A stretch of 64,000 nt of DNA, from assembly GCA_030528055.1 (NCBI GenBank), contig JAUMZQ010000007.1, forward strand, positions 1 through 64,000, written 5' to 3'. The stretch is from Streptococcus sp. (GTDB lineage: Bacteria > Bacillota > Bacilli > Lactobacillales > Streptococcaceae). This document shows positions 39,089 through 52,440 of the stretch, piece after piece. A program made the position numbers and the translations under genes. The notes below the pieces were generated by a model. The model had not been told where the DNA came from. It ran no database searches and was given only the letters and a program-made list of their open reading frames with translations. How positions within the stretch are numbered: position 1 is the first letter of the stretch; every line of letters begins with the position of its first letter.

Positions 39089-40087
39089 TCATTTACTACT
39101 TTCTCTAATAGTTAATTGAGTTCCTAGTTTTATCATATAAGGGATAGGAGTGTTGTCATTTTGCAAACTCTTTTGCAAGATTTCTACTGCTTGTTTTCCC
39201 ATTTCTTCTGTAAAGACTGTCACGGTACTAAGAGTAGGAAAGACATATTTGGCTACAGAAGTGTCGTTGAATGAGATAATGCTAATTTCTTGAGGGATAG
39301 AAATGCCTTTTTCTTGTAGAGCGCGCAACACACCGATGGCAAGAGCATCATTTGCAACGAAGAAGGCCTGAGGAAGATTTTCTCCTAATTCTCCAATGAG
39401 TTCTTTCATCATCTGGTAGCCAGAATCAGAAGAAAAATTTCCAACTTTGACAAATTCTTCTTGGTAAATTCCTTTTTCAGTTAAATAATTTTTAAAGGTG
39501 ACTAAACGAGGATCGGATAGAATGGTTTGTTTATCGGAAGTTCTCTCTTGACCAGCAATCATACCAATCTTTGTTAAGTTTTTATCTAGAAAATAATTGA
39601 TGACCGTGATTACAGAATTTTCAAAGTCTGTGGTGACGCAGTTATGTCCTAGATTTAAGGTATCAGAATCTACAAAAACCAATTTAGGATTGATTTTTTC
39701 TAACTGTTGAATTTGTGCTTTACTAAATTTTCCGATTGCGACCACAGCGTGAGCTTGTTTAGCCAGTTCAAACGATTCATTGTTAAAAATCCTTAAAATA
39801 TCATATCCCAACTCTTGTAGTTTTTTCTCCACTCCCAAACGAATAGAATAATAATAGAGATCATCCAATTCTTCTTCTTTGGTGTACCATTCCACGATGG
39901 CAATACAAAAGTTTTGTATTTTAGATTTTTTCTTTTTATTTTTAGGATAATGTAGTTGTTCTGCTATTTTTAAAATAGTTTCTCGCGTTTTATTGCTGAC
40001 AGATAGTGAATGATCTTGATTTAGGACCCGAGAAACAGTCGCTGGAGAAACATTGGCTTCTTTAGCAATATCTTTAATGGTGACCAT
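39089..40087 (-). CDS. galR: LacI-family regulator of galactose metabolism
   Basis: 332 residues. An N-terminal LacI HTH (IKDIAKEANVSPATVSRVLN) and a periplasmic-binding-like sensor domain are clear. Start is ATG 40087, 6 nt after ggag; TTG at 40093 is an alternative. The gene sits in the gal locus and matches streptococcal GalR. In S. thermophilus GalR was reported to activate gal and lac transcription. Promoter TTGTAT-17-TATAAT lies upstream, with a paired site just before it. Confidence 0.85.
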   Translation of the reverse strand: MVTIKDIAKEANVSPATVSRVLNQDHSLSVSNKTRETILKIAEQLHYPKNKKKKSKIQNFCIAIVEWYTKEEELDDLYYYSIRLGVEKKLQELGYDILRIFNNESFELAKQAHAVVAIGKFSKAQIQQLEKINPKLVFVDSDTLNLGHNCVTTDFENSVITVINYFLDKNLTKIGMIAGQERTSDKQTILSDPRLVTFKNYLTEKGIYQEEFVKVGNFSSDSGYQMMKELIGELGENLPQAFFVANDALAIGVLRALQEKGISIPQEISIISFNDTSVAKYVFPTLSTVTVFTEEMGKQAVEILQKSLQNDNTPIPYMIKLGTQLTIRESSK

Positions 40088-40133
40088 ATTCAACTCCGAT
40101 TTTTATTTTTATCCATAAAGGTTATTCACTGAT

Positions 40134-40187
40134 ATTATACCTTAAACAAGAAGTAAATACAAAAAATTTAGTAAATAATTTACTGAT
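40134..40187 (-). promoter_or_regulatory. galR promoter with upstream paired site
   Basis: Minus strand -35 TTGTAT (40157-40162), 17-bp spacer, -10 TATAAT (40134-40139). Four bases upstream of the -35 lies TTTAGTAAA (40167-40175), and a second degenerate copy TTTACTGAT at 40179-40187; the core AGTAAATAATTTACT (40170-40184) is a perfect dyad. The site overlaps the 3' end of the araC gene. Confidence 0.65.
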
Positions 40188-41010
40188 TTCTTCTTTGACT
40201 GGGAGGATACTGGAAAAATTTTTTAAATGATTTGGAGAAGTTAAGCGGGTCAGAAAAACCGACAGAATGTGCAACTGTTTTAACAGATTCTTTAGTATTT
40301 TCAAGCAGTTGTTTTGCTCGTTTCATGCGAGTACAGAGCAAGTATTCTTTTGGAGAGAGATTGTGGTTTTCCTTGAAGACACTTGTTAAATAACTGCGAT
40401 TAACATTGAGTTCTTTGGCAATGGTTTGAATTTGCAGTTGTTCATTTGGATAACGAGTTTCAATAATGTGTTTAGTATCTAAATAAAGCTGAACTGCAGG
40501 ATTTTTTTTGTTTATTTGATGAGTATTTGGAAATGCTTTTCCTAGTTGAAATAGTAGTTCATACATTTGTCCAAGAATATACAGATGGTTTAATGGAGTA
40601 GAGGATTTTGTCTCTGCCTTTCTGATGATGTTTTCAGTCAACTGTCCAATTGTTCCAGTAGCATATTGATCTATTTGTTTCAAAAAAGAATCTTGATAGA
40701 TTTGTGATAATCCGAAATAATCATGTGATTTATCTCCACTAATGCCTAACCAATAATAAGACCAAGGCTTGGTTTTATCAGCTTGATAATATGTCAGCTC
40801 ATTTGGTTTGAGCAAAAACATATCTCCAGCTTTCAAAGAAATAACTTGATCTTTATAATGAAAAGTTCCTCTTCCTTTATCAATATAATGAAGTACGAAG
40901 TTTTCTCGAATTGCGGGACCAAAAGCGTAATTTGAAGGACAATCCTCATAACCATAAAAGTCTAAAACGAGATCAATTCCTTCTGTTTGGTATTCTGAAA
41001 ATAAAATCAT
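40180..41010 (-). CDS. AraC-family regulator (RafR/MsmR type)
   Basis: 276 residues. An N-terminal cupin-like sugar-sensing domain (RENFVLHYIDKGRGTFHY) and two C-terminal AraC HTHs (IAKELNVNRSYLTSVFKENH; VAHSVGFSDPLNFSKSFKKF). Start is ATG 41010 with RBS ggagg; an upstream TTG-type start has no RBS. It is divergent from the alpha-galactosidase gene 102 bp away, the arrangement of raffinose/melibiose activators. Promoter has an extended -10 TGgTAAAAT. Confidence 0.85.
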   Translation of the reverse strand: MILFSEYQTEGIDLVLDFYGYEDCPSNYAFGPAIRENFVLHYIDKGRGTFHYKDQVISLKAGDMFLLKPNELTYYQADKTKPWSYYWLGISGDKSHDYFGLSQIYQDSFLKQIDQYATGTIGQLTENIIRKAETKSSTPLNHLYILGQMYELLFQLGKAFPNTHQINKKNPAVQLYLDTKHIIETRYPNEQLQIQTIAKELNVNRSYLTSVFKENHNLSPKEYLLCTRMKRAKQLLENTKESVKTVAHSVGFSDPLNFSKSFKKFFQYPPSQRRNQ

Positions 41011-41112
41011 GTTGGAACCTCCAACTAACATTTTACCATATTCTTCTAACAAAATTCTATTTTAGATTTCCTTGAGATTTTGTAAAATGATAGGTAGTAA
41101 GGAGGAGTAAAA

Positions 41113-43278
41113 ATGGGAATCAAAATTGAACAACATTTATTTTATATTAACTCAAAAGATTTTGGTATGATTATTGAGGAAAGAGATGGTTATCTTTTAT
41201 TAAAACATTTGGGTAGAAGGATTGATACTTATCATTTTTCTAATGCACTTTTTGAACAAGATCATGCTTTTTCTGGAAATCCTACTTCTGATAATCGTAC
41301 ATTTAGCTTGGATACTCAACGTCAAATCATAGGTCAACATGGCTTAGGAGATTTTCGTCAGCCTTCTATACAAATTCAGCATGATAATAACGAAGTGACA
41401 GATTTTCGTTTTGTAAAAGCTGAGATTTTAAAACAAATTGTAGAAGCAGAAGGACTCCCAAACCCTCATGATGATGAAAATGCAGAAACGTTGGCTTTGA
41501 TTTTAGAAGATTCAGTAGCCAAACTTCGCTTGACTCTCTACTATACGGTTTATTTTGAACAAAATACTATTTCTAGTTTTACAAGACTAGAAAATTTAGG
41601 AAGCAAGCCTGTTATTATTCATAAAATGTTGAGTTTTATGGCTGATGTGCCGATAGGAAATTACGACATTCTTACTTTCCAAGGTTCGTATGCACGGGAA
41701 AAAGAACTGGTTCGCAGTAGTGTAGAACAAGGATTTTTTAAAGTATCGTCAAATAGAGGGGCTTCAGGGCATGCTCAAACACCAAGTTTAATTCTTTGTG
41801 ATAAAGAAACAGGTGAAGACTTTGGTGAAGCTTTTGCATGTCAATTGTTATATAGTGGAAATTTTCAAGTTTGGGTGCAAAAAAATCAATTCAAAGAAAT
41901 TCGGGTAGGCATTGGTCTGAATGATGAAAATTTTTCATGGGAATTACTAGGTGGTCAGCGATTTGATAGTCCAGTGAGTTTGTTGACTTATTCTTATCAA
42001 GGTTTAACAAACCTAACACAAGAAAGTCAATCTTTTATACAAGATCACATCATACCTAAAAGATTTTCTCAAAAAGAAAGACCTATTTTGATTAACAACT
42101 GGGAAGCAACTTATTTTAATTTTACAAAAGAAAAATTAGTATCTTTGGCTGATGAGGCTAAGAAGTTAGGAATAGAGTTATTTGTACTAGATGATGGCTG
42201 GTTTGGAAATCGATTTGATGATAACCGTTCGTTGGGTGATTGGTATGTCAACGAGGAAAAATTAGAAGGTGGATTAGCAGATTTAATTGAACAAATGCAT
42301 AGCAAGGGACTTCAATTTGGATTGTGGATTGAACCGGAAATGGTATCAGAAGATAGTCAACTGTATAGGGCACATCCAGATTGGGCTATCCAAGTTCCAG
42401 GTCGTAAACATACCTATTCGAGAAATCAATTAGTATTAGATTATTCCAATCCTCAAGTTGTTTCCTATATTAAAAAAAGATTGGCTTCTTTGTTGAGTGA
42501 CTACCAGATTGATTATGTGAAATGGGATATGAACCGCAACATTACGAAAATAGGAAATGGGGAGACCTACATTCAGACAAAGATGCAATCCCATCGCTAT
42601 ATTTTAGGTTTGTATCAAGTGATTACCTATTTGACTGAGAAGCATCCAGAAGTGCTATTTGAATCTTGTTCAGGCGGTGGCGGTCGGAATGATTTGGGGA
42701 TGCTTTCTTATTTCCCACAAGTTTGGACAAGCGACAATACAGATGCTATTGCTCGTTTGTCTATTCAATATGGTTCTTCCTATCTTTATCCTAGTATTTC
42801 TATGGGAGCACATGTTTCAGCAGTTCCCAATCATCAAATGGGACGAATCACACCACTAGAAACGAGAGGTCATGTTGCTATGATGGGAAATTTAGGATAT
42901 GAATTAGATTTGACCCAGCTTAGCTTAGAAGAGAAAAATGAAATTGCACAACAGGTAAAATTTTATAAAGAAATACGTCCCATAGTGCAATTTGGGCAAC
43001 AATACAGACTCCTAAATCCAGAAGTTGGATCTAATGAGGTTGCCCTACAATTCAAATATGAGAACAAATTGCTCGTAACTTATGTCCGTATCCAGTCTAC
43101 CGTTGAAATAATGGAAACTAGTTTGAAATTGAAAGATTTGGATGTAGAAGGACTTTACCAATTACAAGAAAATGGAAAAATCTATTCTGGTGCTGAGTTG
43201 ATGTATGCTGGTTTGACGATTGTTCTTCCAGCGGGAGATTATCGTAGCAAACAACTATACTTTATCAAACAAAATTAA
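41113..43278 (+). CDS. aga: Alpha-galactosidase (GH36)
   Basis: 721 residues, no signal peptide, so cytoplasmic. The GH36 nucleophile motif YVKWDMNR and the acid/base region VWTSDNTDA are intact, with the SCSGGGGR segment between them. It releases galactose from melibiose/raffinose-type sugars, feeding galK-galT-galE downstream. RBS aaggagg (41100-41106). No raffinose transporter or sucrose phosphorylase lies beside it, unlike the msm/raf clusters. Confidence 0.93.
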   Translation: MGIKIEQHLFYINSKDFGMIIEERDGYLLLKHLGRRIDTYHFSNALFEQDHAFSGNPTSDNRTFSLDTQRQIIGQHGLGDFRQPSIQIQHDNNEVTDFRFVKAEILKQIVEAEGLPNPHDDENAETLALILEDSVAKLRLTLYYTVYFEQNTISSFTRLENLGSKPVIIHKMLSFMADVPIGNYDILTFQGSYAREKELVRSSVEQGFFKVSSNRGASGHAQTPSLILCDKETGEDFGEAFACQLLYSGNFQVWVQKNQFKEIRVGIGLNDENFSWELLGGQRFDSPVSLLTYSYQGLTNLTQESQSFIQDHIIPKRFSQKERPILINNWEATYFNFTKEKLVSLADEAKKLGIELFVLDDGWFGNRFDDNRSLGDWYVNEEKLEGGLADLIEQMHSKGLQFGLWIEPEMVSEDSQLYRAHPDWAIQVPGRKHTYSRNQLVLDYSNPQVVSYIKKRLASLLSDYQIDYVKWDMNRNITKIGNGETYIQTKMQSHRYILGLYQVITYLTEKHPEVLFESCSGGGGRNDLGMLSYFPQVWTSDNTDAIARLSIQYGSSYLYPSISMGAHVSAVPNHQMGRITPLETRGHVAMMGNLGYELDLTQLSLEEKNEIAQQVKFYKEIRPIVQFGQQYRLLNPEVGSNEVALQFKYENKLLVTYVRIQSTVEIMETSLKLKDLDVEGLYQLQENGKIYSGAELMYAGLTIVLPAGDYRSKQLYFIKQN

Positions 43279-43290
43279 ATAAATCACAAT

Positions 43291-43346
43291 AATTTTACTA
43301 AATTTTTAGTAAAATTATTGCTTTGTAAGCAAGAATATTTTATAAT
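43291..43346 (+). promoter_or_regulatory. galK promoter with upstream paired site
   Basis: -35 TTGCTT (43318-43323), 17-bp spacer, -10 TATAAT (43341-43346). A 12-bp perfect inverted repeat AATTTTACTAAA / TTTAGTAAAATT (43291-43302, 43305-43316) contains TTTACTAAA and TTTAGTAAA; the nearer 9-mer ends 4 bp before the -35, as at galR. The dyad may also act as a weak terminator for aga. Confidence 0.65.
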
Positions 43347-43350
43347 AGTG

Positions 43351-43369
43351 TTGTGAAACGCTTACAAAA
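43351..43369 (+). promoter_or_regulatory. cre-like or LacI-family operator at the galK start site
   Basis: TTGTGAAACGCTTACAAAA has the central CG and CGCTTACA half of catabolite-response elements, with an imperfect left half. It lies at the expected transcription start, a repressing position for CcpA or a LacI-type protein. Confidence 0.6.
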
Positions 43370-43400
43370 TAATCAAAAAAAATAAATAAAGGAGCAAATT

Positions 43401-44579
43401 ATGTCATATACGTTTTCAAATGAAGAATTACGGAACGATTTTAAAAAAAATTTTGGTGTTGAAGCAGAACACACATTTTTTTCTCCCGGCCGTATTAATC
43501 TGATTGGTGAACACACCGATTATAATGGAGGACATGTATTTCCAGCAGCTATTAGTTTAGGAACATTCGGTGCGGCTAAAAAGCGTGAGGATCAACTTCT
43601 GCGTTTTTATTCTGCAAATTTTTCTGATCAAGGAATTATTGAAGTTCCTCTGGAAAATCTAACATTTGAAAAAGAACATAGCTGGACCAATTATCCTAAA
43701 GGAGTCATCCATTTTCTAAAGGAAGCTGGTCATACTATTGATAAAGGAATGGATATTTATGTCTTTGGTAATATCCCTAATGGTTCCGGATTATCTTCTT
43801 CAGCATCATTGGAATTATTAACAGGAGTCATTGCCGAGAAATTATTTGATTTGGATTTGACTCGGTTGGATTTAGTGAAAATCGGCAAACAGACTGAAAA
43901 TGAATTTATAGGTGTAAATTCTGGTATTATGGATCAGTTTGCTATTGGTATGGGTGCTGACGAACGAGCGATCTATCTGGACACCAATACGCTAGAATAT
44001 GATTTGGTACCACTTGATCTCAAAGACAATGTTGTTGTTATAATGAATACAAATAAACGACGTGAACTTGCAGATTCTAAATATAATGAACGGAGATCAG
44101 AGTGTGAATTTGCAGTGAAGGAATTGCAAAGTCAGTTGAATATTACAACCTTGGGTGAACTGACAGAATGGGATTTTGATGAGTATAGTTATTTAATAGA
44201 AGATTCCAATCGTCTGAAAAGAGCACGCCATGCTGTCCTTGAAAATCAACGAACATTAAAAGCAAGAAGTGCACTTCAAGCAGGAGACTTAGAAAAATTT
44301 GGTCGTTTGATGAATGCTTCCCATGTATCCTTAGAACATGATTATGAGGTGACAGGAATTGAGCTTGATACCTTGGTTCATACAGCTTGGCAACAAGAAG
44401 GAGTTCTAGGAGCTCGTATGACTGGGGCTGGCTTTGGAGGTTGTGCTATTGCCTTGGTGCATAGAGATGCGGTAGAGCAATTCAAGGAAAATGTTCAACA
44501 ACGGTATCAAGAAGTTATCGGCTATGCGCCAAGTTTCTACATCGCACAAATCGCGAGTGGCAGTTGCATAATGGATTAG
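43401..44579 (+). CDS. galK: Galactokinase
   Basis: 392 residues. The galactokinase signature [15 protein letters not shown] (about 31-45), GHMP motif [11 protein letters not shown] and the C-terminal [11 protein letters not shown] motif are intact. It phosphorylates galactose at C1, first step of the Leloir pathway. RBS aaggag. First gene of galKTE. Confidence 0.96.
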   Translation: MSYTFSNEELRNDFKKNFGVEAEHTFFSPGRINLIGEHTDYNGGHVFPAAISLGTFGAAKKREDQLLRFYSANFSDQGIIEVPLENLTFEKEHSWTNYPKGVIHFLKEAGHTIDKGMDIYVFGNIPNGSGLSSSASLELLTGVIAEKLFDLDLTRLDLVKIGKQTENEFIGVNSGIMDQFAIGMGADERAIYLDTNTLEYDLVPLDLKDNVVVIMNTNKRRELADSKYNERRSECEFAVKELQSQLNITTLGELTEWDFDEYSYLIEDSNRLKRARHAVLENQRTLKARSALQAGDLEKFGRLMNASHVSLEHDYEVTGIELDTLVHTAWQQEGVLGARMTGAGFGGCAIALVHRDAVEQFKENVQQRYQEVIGYAPSFYIAQIASGSCIMD

Positions 44580-44607
44580 TTTTGAACTCATGGTAACAGG
44601 AGGTTAT

Positions 44608-46089
44608 ATGACAAAGAAATTATTATCTTCTTTTGTAGATTGTGTGATTGAAAACAGTCATTATGAAGAATTAGATCGTTTTTATTTGAATAATCGAATT
44701 ATGGCCTTGGTTGGTGAGCAAATCGTTGAAATGGAAACCGATATGGAATCCATGATTGATTTGAAAGATGAATTGGTTGAGGCTGCTATAAAATATGGTA
44801 AAATTAATCGTAGTTTGACAGAACAGGAGATATTGGGGAATGAATTAATGAATATTATCATTCCAAGTCCTAGCGCAGTAAACAAACAGTTTTGGAAAAG
44901 TTATCAACAACATCCAGTTCAAGCTATTGCTGATTTTTATGATTTTAGCAAACGAAATGACTATATAAAATTAAAGGCTATTAGTAAAAATATTTCTTAC
45001 AAAACCTCTACAGAATACGGTGATTTGGAGATTACAATTAATCTATCAAAACCAGAAAAGGATCCAAAAGAGATTGCTGCAGCGAAAAAAGCAACATCTC
45101 TTCATTACCCTGCCTGTCAACTTTGTTTTGAAAATGAGGGCTATCAGGGTAGAATCAATCATCCATCACGTATTAATCATCGTATTATTCGTTTTGATTT
45201 AAACGGTCAAGAATGGGGATTTCAATATTCTCCGTATGCTTATTTTAACGAACATTGTATCTTTTTATCCAGTCAGCATACTCCTATGACTATTAATCGT
45301 GAAAGTTTTAGTCGTCTACTAGAGATTGTGGAAACTTTTCCAGGATATTTTGCAGGGTCTAATGCTGATCTCCCGATTGTGGGAGGCTCTATTTTGACAC
45401 ATGAACATTATCAGGGAGGCTCTTATGTTTTCCCTATGGAAAAAGCAGAATTGGATAGGGAATTTTATTTCACAGATTTTGAAGAAGTAAGAGCTGGAAT
45501 TGTTCATTGGCCGATGTCCGTTATCCGTTTACAGTCTAAAAATAAAGAAAAAATAATTGAATTGGCAGATAAAATTCTCAAAAAATGGCGTCATTATTCA
45601 GATAGTAGTGTGCAAGTTTTAGCAGAATCAAACGGTGAGCCACACCATACAATAACTCCTATCGCTCGTAAAAAGAATGACCAATTTGAGTTGGATTTAG
45701 TACTTCGAGACAATCAGACTTCAAGTGTCTATCCAGATGGTATTTATCATCCACATGCAGATGTACAACATATCAAAAAAGAAAATATCGGTCTGATTGA
45801 AGTTATGGGTCTGGCTATTTTACCTCCACGTTTAAAAGAAGAACTAAAAGAAGTTGCTGAATTTCTTTTAGGAAAACGAGATAAAGTGGCTAGTTACCAT
45901 CAAGAATGGGCTGAAAAATTAAAAATATCTCATCCAGAAGTTACTGAAAACACAGTCGAAAAAGTTGTTCAAGATTCTGTTGGGAATATTTTTAAACGCG
46001 TTTTAGAGGATGCAGGTGTTTATAAGAGAACACCAGTCGGCCAAGAGGCTTTTATGAAATTTATCAGAGAAGTTGGTCTAGCAGAGTAA
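44608..46089 (+). CDS. galT: UDP-glucose--hexose-1-phosphate uridylyltransferase (class II)
   Basis: 493 residues, the long Firmicutes form. Conserved [23 protein letters not shown] and THEHYQGG are present; the class II enzymes have HEHYQGG-type motifs. It exchanges galactose-1-P with UDP-glucose. Start ATG 44608 with RBS caggagg (44597-44603); an ATG at 44590 lacks an RBS. Follows galK closely. Confidence 0.94.
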   Translation: MTKKLLSSFVDCVIENSHYEELDRFYLNNRIMALVGEQIVEMETDMESMIDLKDELVEAAIKYGKINRSLTEQEILGNELMNIIIPSPSAVNKQFWKSYQQHPVQAIADFYDFSKRNDYIKLKAISKNISYKTSTEYGDLEITINLSKPEKDPKEIAAAKKATSLHYPACQLCFENEGYQGRINHPSRINHRIIRFDLNGQEWGFQYSPYAYFNEHCIFLSSQHTPMTINRESFSRLLEIVETFPGYFAGSNADLPIVGGSILTHEHYQGGSYVFPMEKAELDREFYFTDFEEVRAGIVHWPMSVIRLQSKNKEKIIELADKILKKWRHYSDSSVQVLAESNGEPHHTITPIARKKNDQFELDLVLRDNQTSSVYPDGIYHPHADVQHIKKENIGLIEVMGLAILPPRLKEELKEVAEFLLGKRDKVASYHQEWAEKLKISHPEVTENTVEKVVQDSVGNIFKRVLEDAGVYKRTPVGQEAFMKFIREVGLAE

Positions 46090-46134
46090 AAAAACGTATA
46101 ATATTTATTAGTTAGATAATGGAGAGAAATAAAT

Positions 46135-47136
46135 ATGACAATTTTAGTATTAGGTGGAGCAGGTTATATTGGATCACACATGGTTGATCGTCTAGTGGAA
46201 TCAAAACAAGAAAAAGTGGTAGTGGTGGATAATCTGGTAACAGGTCATCGACAAGCTGTTCACCCAGATGCTGTTTTCTACGAGGGAGATTTATCAGACA
46301 GAGATTTTATGAGAAGTGTCTTCAAACAACATCCAGATATTGATGCGGTCATTCATTTCGCTGCTTTTTCACTGGTGGCAGAGTCTATGAGTGATCCATT
46401 AAAGTATTTTGATAACAATACTGCTGGTATGATTTCCCTTTTGGAAGTTATGAATGAAAATAATGTAAAAAAAATTGTCTTTTCTTCTACAGCCGCAACT
46501 TACGGTATTCCCAAAGAAATTCCTATTCTTGAAACAGCTGAGCAAAAACCAATCAATCCGTATGGAGAAAGCAAATTGATGATGGAAACGATTATGGGTT
46601 GGGCTGATAAGGCTTACGGCATTAAATTTGTAGCTTTACGTTACTTCAATGTTGCTGGTGATAAACCAGATGGAAGCATTGGAGAAGATCACGATCCTGA
46701 GACTCATCTGTTACCAATTGTGCTACAGGTTGCTCAAGGGAAACGGGAAAAAATTTCTATTTTTGGAAATGATTATCAAACACCAGATGGAACGAATGTT
46801 CGTGATTATGTTCATCCATTTGATTTGGCTGATGCCCATAGCTTAGCAGTAACTTATTTGAGAGAGGGAAACCCATCAAATAGTTTCAACTTGGGATCGT
46901 CAACCGGATTTTCAAATCTTGAAATAGTGGAGGCTGCTCGTAAAGTGACAGGTCACTCAATTCCTTTAGAAATAGCAGAACGTCGTTTGGGAGATCCAGA
47001 TATTTTGATTGCTTCATCTAAAAAGGCAAAAGAAGTACTTGGATGGCAACCGAAATATGATAATATTGAAAAAATCATCGAAACAGCTTGGAAATGGCAC
47101 TCTACTCATTCTAATGGTTATGATGACAAAAAGTAA
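46135..47136 (+). CDS. galE: UDP-glucose 4-epimerase
   Basis: 333 residues. NAD-binding [11 protein letters not shown] at the N-terminus, catalytic SSTAATYG and Y-x-x-x-K (YGESK), and ALRYFNVAG are intact. It regenerates UDP-glucose from UDP-galactose. RBS ggagag. Last gene of galKTE, followed by a terminator. Confidence 0.96.
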   Translation: MTILVLGGAGYIGSHMVDRLVESKQEKVVVVDNLVTGHRQAVHPDAVFYEGDLSDRDFMRSVFKQHPDIDAVIHFAAFSLVAESMSDPLKYFDNNTAGMISLLEVMNENNVKKIVFSSTAATYGIPKEIPILETAEQKPINPYGESKLMMETIMGWADKAYGIKFVALRYFNVAGDKPDGSIGEDHDPETHLLPIVLQVAQGKREKISIFGNDYQTPDGTNVRDYVHPFDLADAHSLAVTYLREGNPSNSFNLGSSTGFSNLEIVEAARKVTGHSIPLEIAERRLGDPDILIASSKKAKEVLGWQPKYDNIEKIIETAWKWHSTHSNGYDDKK

Positions 47137-47170
47137 TGAAATAAAAAATTTTTAGCAATTAATACACCGA

Positions 47171-47204
47171 AAAAGAGAGAGGACAACAGTTTTTTCTCTT
47201 TTTT
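47171..47204 (+). terminator. Terminator of galKTE
   Basis: AAAAGAGA (47171-47178) pairs with TCTCTTTT (47195-47202) across a 16-nt loop; a T-rich tail follows. Confidence 0.65.
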
Positions 47205-47283
47205 AGTTAAAAGAAAATCTAGCTTAGACAAACTGTTTTTTATTTATTTTTAATATAGTTGTAAAATTGATAAAAAAGTGTTT

Positions 47284-47312
47284 TTGTTAATTTTTTCAAA
47301 ACATGTTATAAT
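47284..47312 (+). promoter_or_regulatory. Promoter of the signal peptidase gene
   Basis: -35 TTGTTA (47284-47289), 17-bp spacer, -10 TATAAT (47307-47312) with extended TG. Confidence 0.75.
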
Positions 47313-47337
47313 AAAGCGAAAAGATAGGGGGATAAGT

Positions 47338-47895
47338 ATGCTAAAAAGAGATTTACTAAGAAATATTATTATCATTTTAATTATAGCCCTTATATTAATT
47401 GCTTTGAGAATTTTTATTTATACACCATATAAGGTGACTAAAGCTGACGCTAATTCTTATTTCTCAGAAAATGATCTAGTTGTGGCTACCAATAAAGATA
47501 ATATACAATATGGTGATTTTGTCTTATATGAAATGGACGGCAAAGAATATGTCAGTCGTGTTATTGCCAAAGGTGGAGATAAAGCAGTTTATATGGATAA
47601 CTTACTCTATCTCAATGATAAGGTGAAACCAGAAGCCTATATTGAAAAAATGAAAGAAAAGTATCTAGCTTCAGCAGCTAGCACTGGTTATTACACGCAT
47701 GATTTTTCGGTGATGGATTTAAAAAACGCTTCTTCAGAAAAAGTAACAAAAAACCATTATCTAGTGTTAAATGATCGGCGTGAAAATACGAAGGACAGTC
47801 GTGAGTTTGGTTTGATTTCAGCTGAAAATATTAAGGGAGTTGTAGATTTTCGTTTGCTTCCATTGAACCAGTTTGGATTTGTTAAAGTGGAGTAA
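47338..47895 (+). CDS. Signal peptidase I-like protein, catalytic Lys replaced
   Basis: 185 residues: one N-terminal membrane anchor (about 9-28) and an S26-type external domain. Boxes C to E can be followed: NIQYGDFVLYE, YVSRVIAKGGD, and LNDRRENTKDSREFG (usual GDNR..S.DSR). In canonical enzymes the Ser box is SMxP and the Lys box is KRVIGxPGD. Here a Ser is kept (ANSYF, S40) without Met or Pro, and the Lys position is Ser (S73 in VSRVIA). ATG 47338 chosen because RBS aggggg precedes it; the upstream frame from 47278 overlaps the promoter. Activity is doubtful by the usual Ser/Lys mechanism. Confidence 0.75.
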   Translation: MLKRDLLRNIIIILIIALILIALRIFIYTPYKVTKADANSYFSENDLVVATNKDNIQYGDFVLYEMDGKEYVSRVIAKGGDKAVYMDNLLYLNDKVKPEAYIEKMKEKYLASAASTGYYTHDFSVMDLKNASSEKVTKNHYLVLNDRRENTKDSREFGLISAENIKGVVDFRLLPLNQFGFVKVE

Positions 47896-48074
47896 TACAT
47901 CGTTTGCACACTACGTTATATAGAGAATAAGGGCTAAATTTTGTATCAAGCAGATTTAATCCTTTTTGTATAAGCATGACAAGTAATAATTAGTTCATCT
48001 TTAGAAATCAGCAGGTTGAGTATTTTCAATGATTTAATATGGATAGTTGAATAGTTTTAATTAGCATTTTGCTA

Positions 48075-48102
48075 TTGACAAATAAGAAGAAAATGCTATA
48101 AT
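48075..48102 (+). promoter_or_regulatory. Promoter of the licT-bglP-bglA operon
   Basis: -35 TTGACA (48075-48080), 16-bp spacer, -10 TATAAT (48097-48102). Confidence 0.8.
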
Positions 48103-48163
48103 AATGATATTCAGTGTGTTATTATATCTTTATAAGCACGAGCTGACTAAAAAGAGTAAAAAA

Positions 48164-48237
48164 GGATGTTATCACCTAATAGTGAGCAGGAACCTATTTG
48201 TAAGGCACTTTGTGTCTATGAATAGGTATTTTTTTAT
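48164..48237 (+). promoter_or_regulatory. LicT RAT antiterminator and overlapping terminator
   Basis: GGATGTTATC...GTGAGCAGGAACCT (48164-48194) is a ribonucleic antiterminator sequence of the BglG/LicT type. The terminator stem ACCTATT (48192-48198) and AATAGGT (48221-48227) with a T run overlaps its 3' end, so the two structures exclude each other. LicT bound to the RAT permits readthrough when beta-glucosides are present. Confidence 0.88.
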
Positions 48238-48253
48238 TTCAGAGGAACATTTT

Positions 48254-49090
48254 ATGATCATAAAACGTATTTTAAATAACAATGCAGTCATTACAACCAA
48301 TGATAAAGGAATCGAAGTATTGGTTATGGGACGTGGTATTTCATTTGGGAAGAAAAGCGGTCAAAAGATAGAAGTTGAAAAAATTGAAAAAAGTTTTTTA
48401 TTAAAAAACAAAGAAAACATGAACCGCTTTACAGAACTCTTTATAGATGTTCCCATGGAAATAGTATATGTCAGTGAAAAAATTATCAATACTGGTAAGA
48501 TAAAATTGGGGAATAATTTTGATGAAATTATTTATATCAACCTAACAGATCATATTTATTCGGCTATTAAGCGAAGAAAAGAAGGTCAGTTGATACCCAA
48601 CCTTTTAATATGGGAAGTTTCAAAATATTATTCGGAAGAATATGCTTTGGGATTAAAGGCTTTGGATATTATCAAAACAGATTTGGGAATCGTTTTAGAT
48701 GAAAATGAAGCCACTTCAATAGCTCTTCATTTTGTCAGCGCTAATTTATCAAATAATTTTCAAGAAACCTATGATATTATTGATATTATCAGTCATATTG
48801 AAGAAATAGTGAAAGATTATTTTAAAACAGAATTCGATCAAAATTCTATTGATTATTATCGTTTTATAACGCACATTAAATTGTTTGCTTATCGCTTAAA
48901 AGATAGGGAATTTTATAATGACGATGACGATGATTTATTACTTTTGATGAAATCAAAATATCCTAAAGAATACAAATGTAGTCAGTTAATTGCTAACTAT
49001 ATTTTAACTAATTTTTCTTACCAACCCAGTTCCAGTGAATTGGTGTATTTGACAGCTCACATTAGAAGATTAACTAAAAATTTACAATAA
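48254..49090 (+). CDS. licT: BglG/LicT family transcriptional antiterminator
   Basis: 278 residues: an N-terminal CAT RNA-binding domain (MIIKRILNNNAVITTNDKG) and two PRD domains (about 65-170 and 175-278) with phosphorylatable His residues (LTDHIYSA, ALHFVSANL, FITHIKLF, LTAHIRRL). BglP phosphorylates PRD1 when substrate is absent, keeping it inactive. ATG 48254 with RBS agagga; longer upstream frames would cover the RAT and terminator. Confidence 0.93.
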   Translation: MIIKRILNNNAVITTNDKGIEVLVMGRGISFGKKSGQKIEVEKIEKSFLLKNKENMNRFTELFIDVPMEIVYVSEKIINTGKIKLGNNFDEIIYINLTDHIYSAIKRRKEGQLIPNLLIWEVSKYYSEEYALGLKALDIIKTDLGIVLDENEATSIALHFVSANLSNNFQETYDIIDIISHIEEIVKDYFKTEFDQNSIDYYRFITHIKLFAYRLKDREFYNDDDDDLLLLMKSKYPKEYKCSQLIANYILTNFSYQPSSSELVYLTAHIRRLTKNLQ

Positions 49091-49103
49091 TGGAGGTAAA
49101 CAA

Positions 49104-52402
<3,299 letters not shown>

Positions 52403-52440
52403 TGCTTCTTTATGGTTTGTTATCTATATAATTAAATAAA

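Noticed and set aside
48104..48253. Longer licT start at 48104
   Set aside because: That extension covers the RAT and terminator and adds 50 residues absent from LicT proteins.
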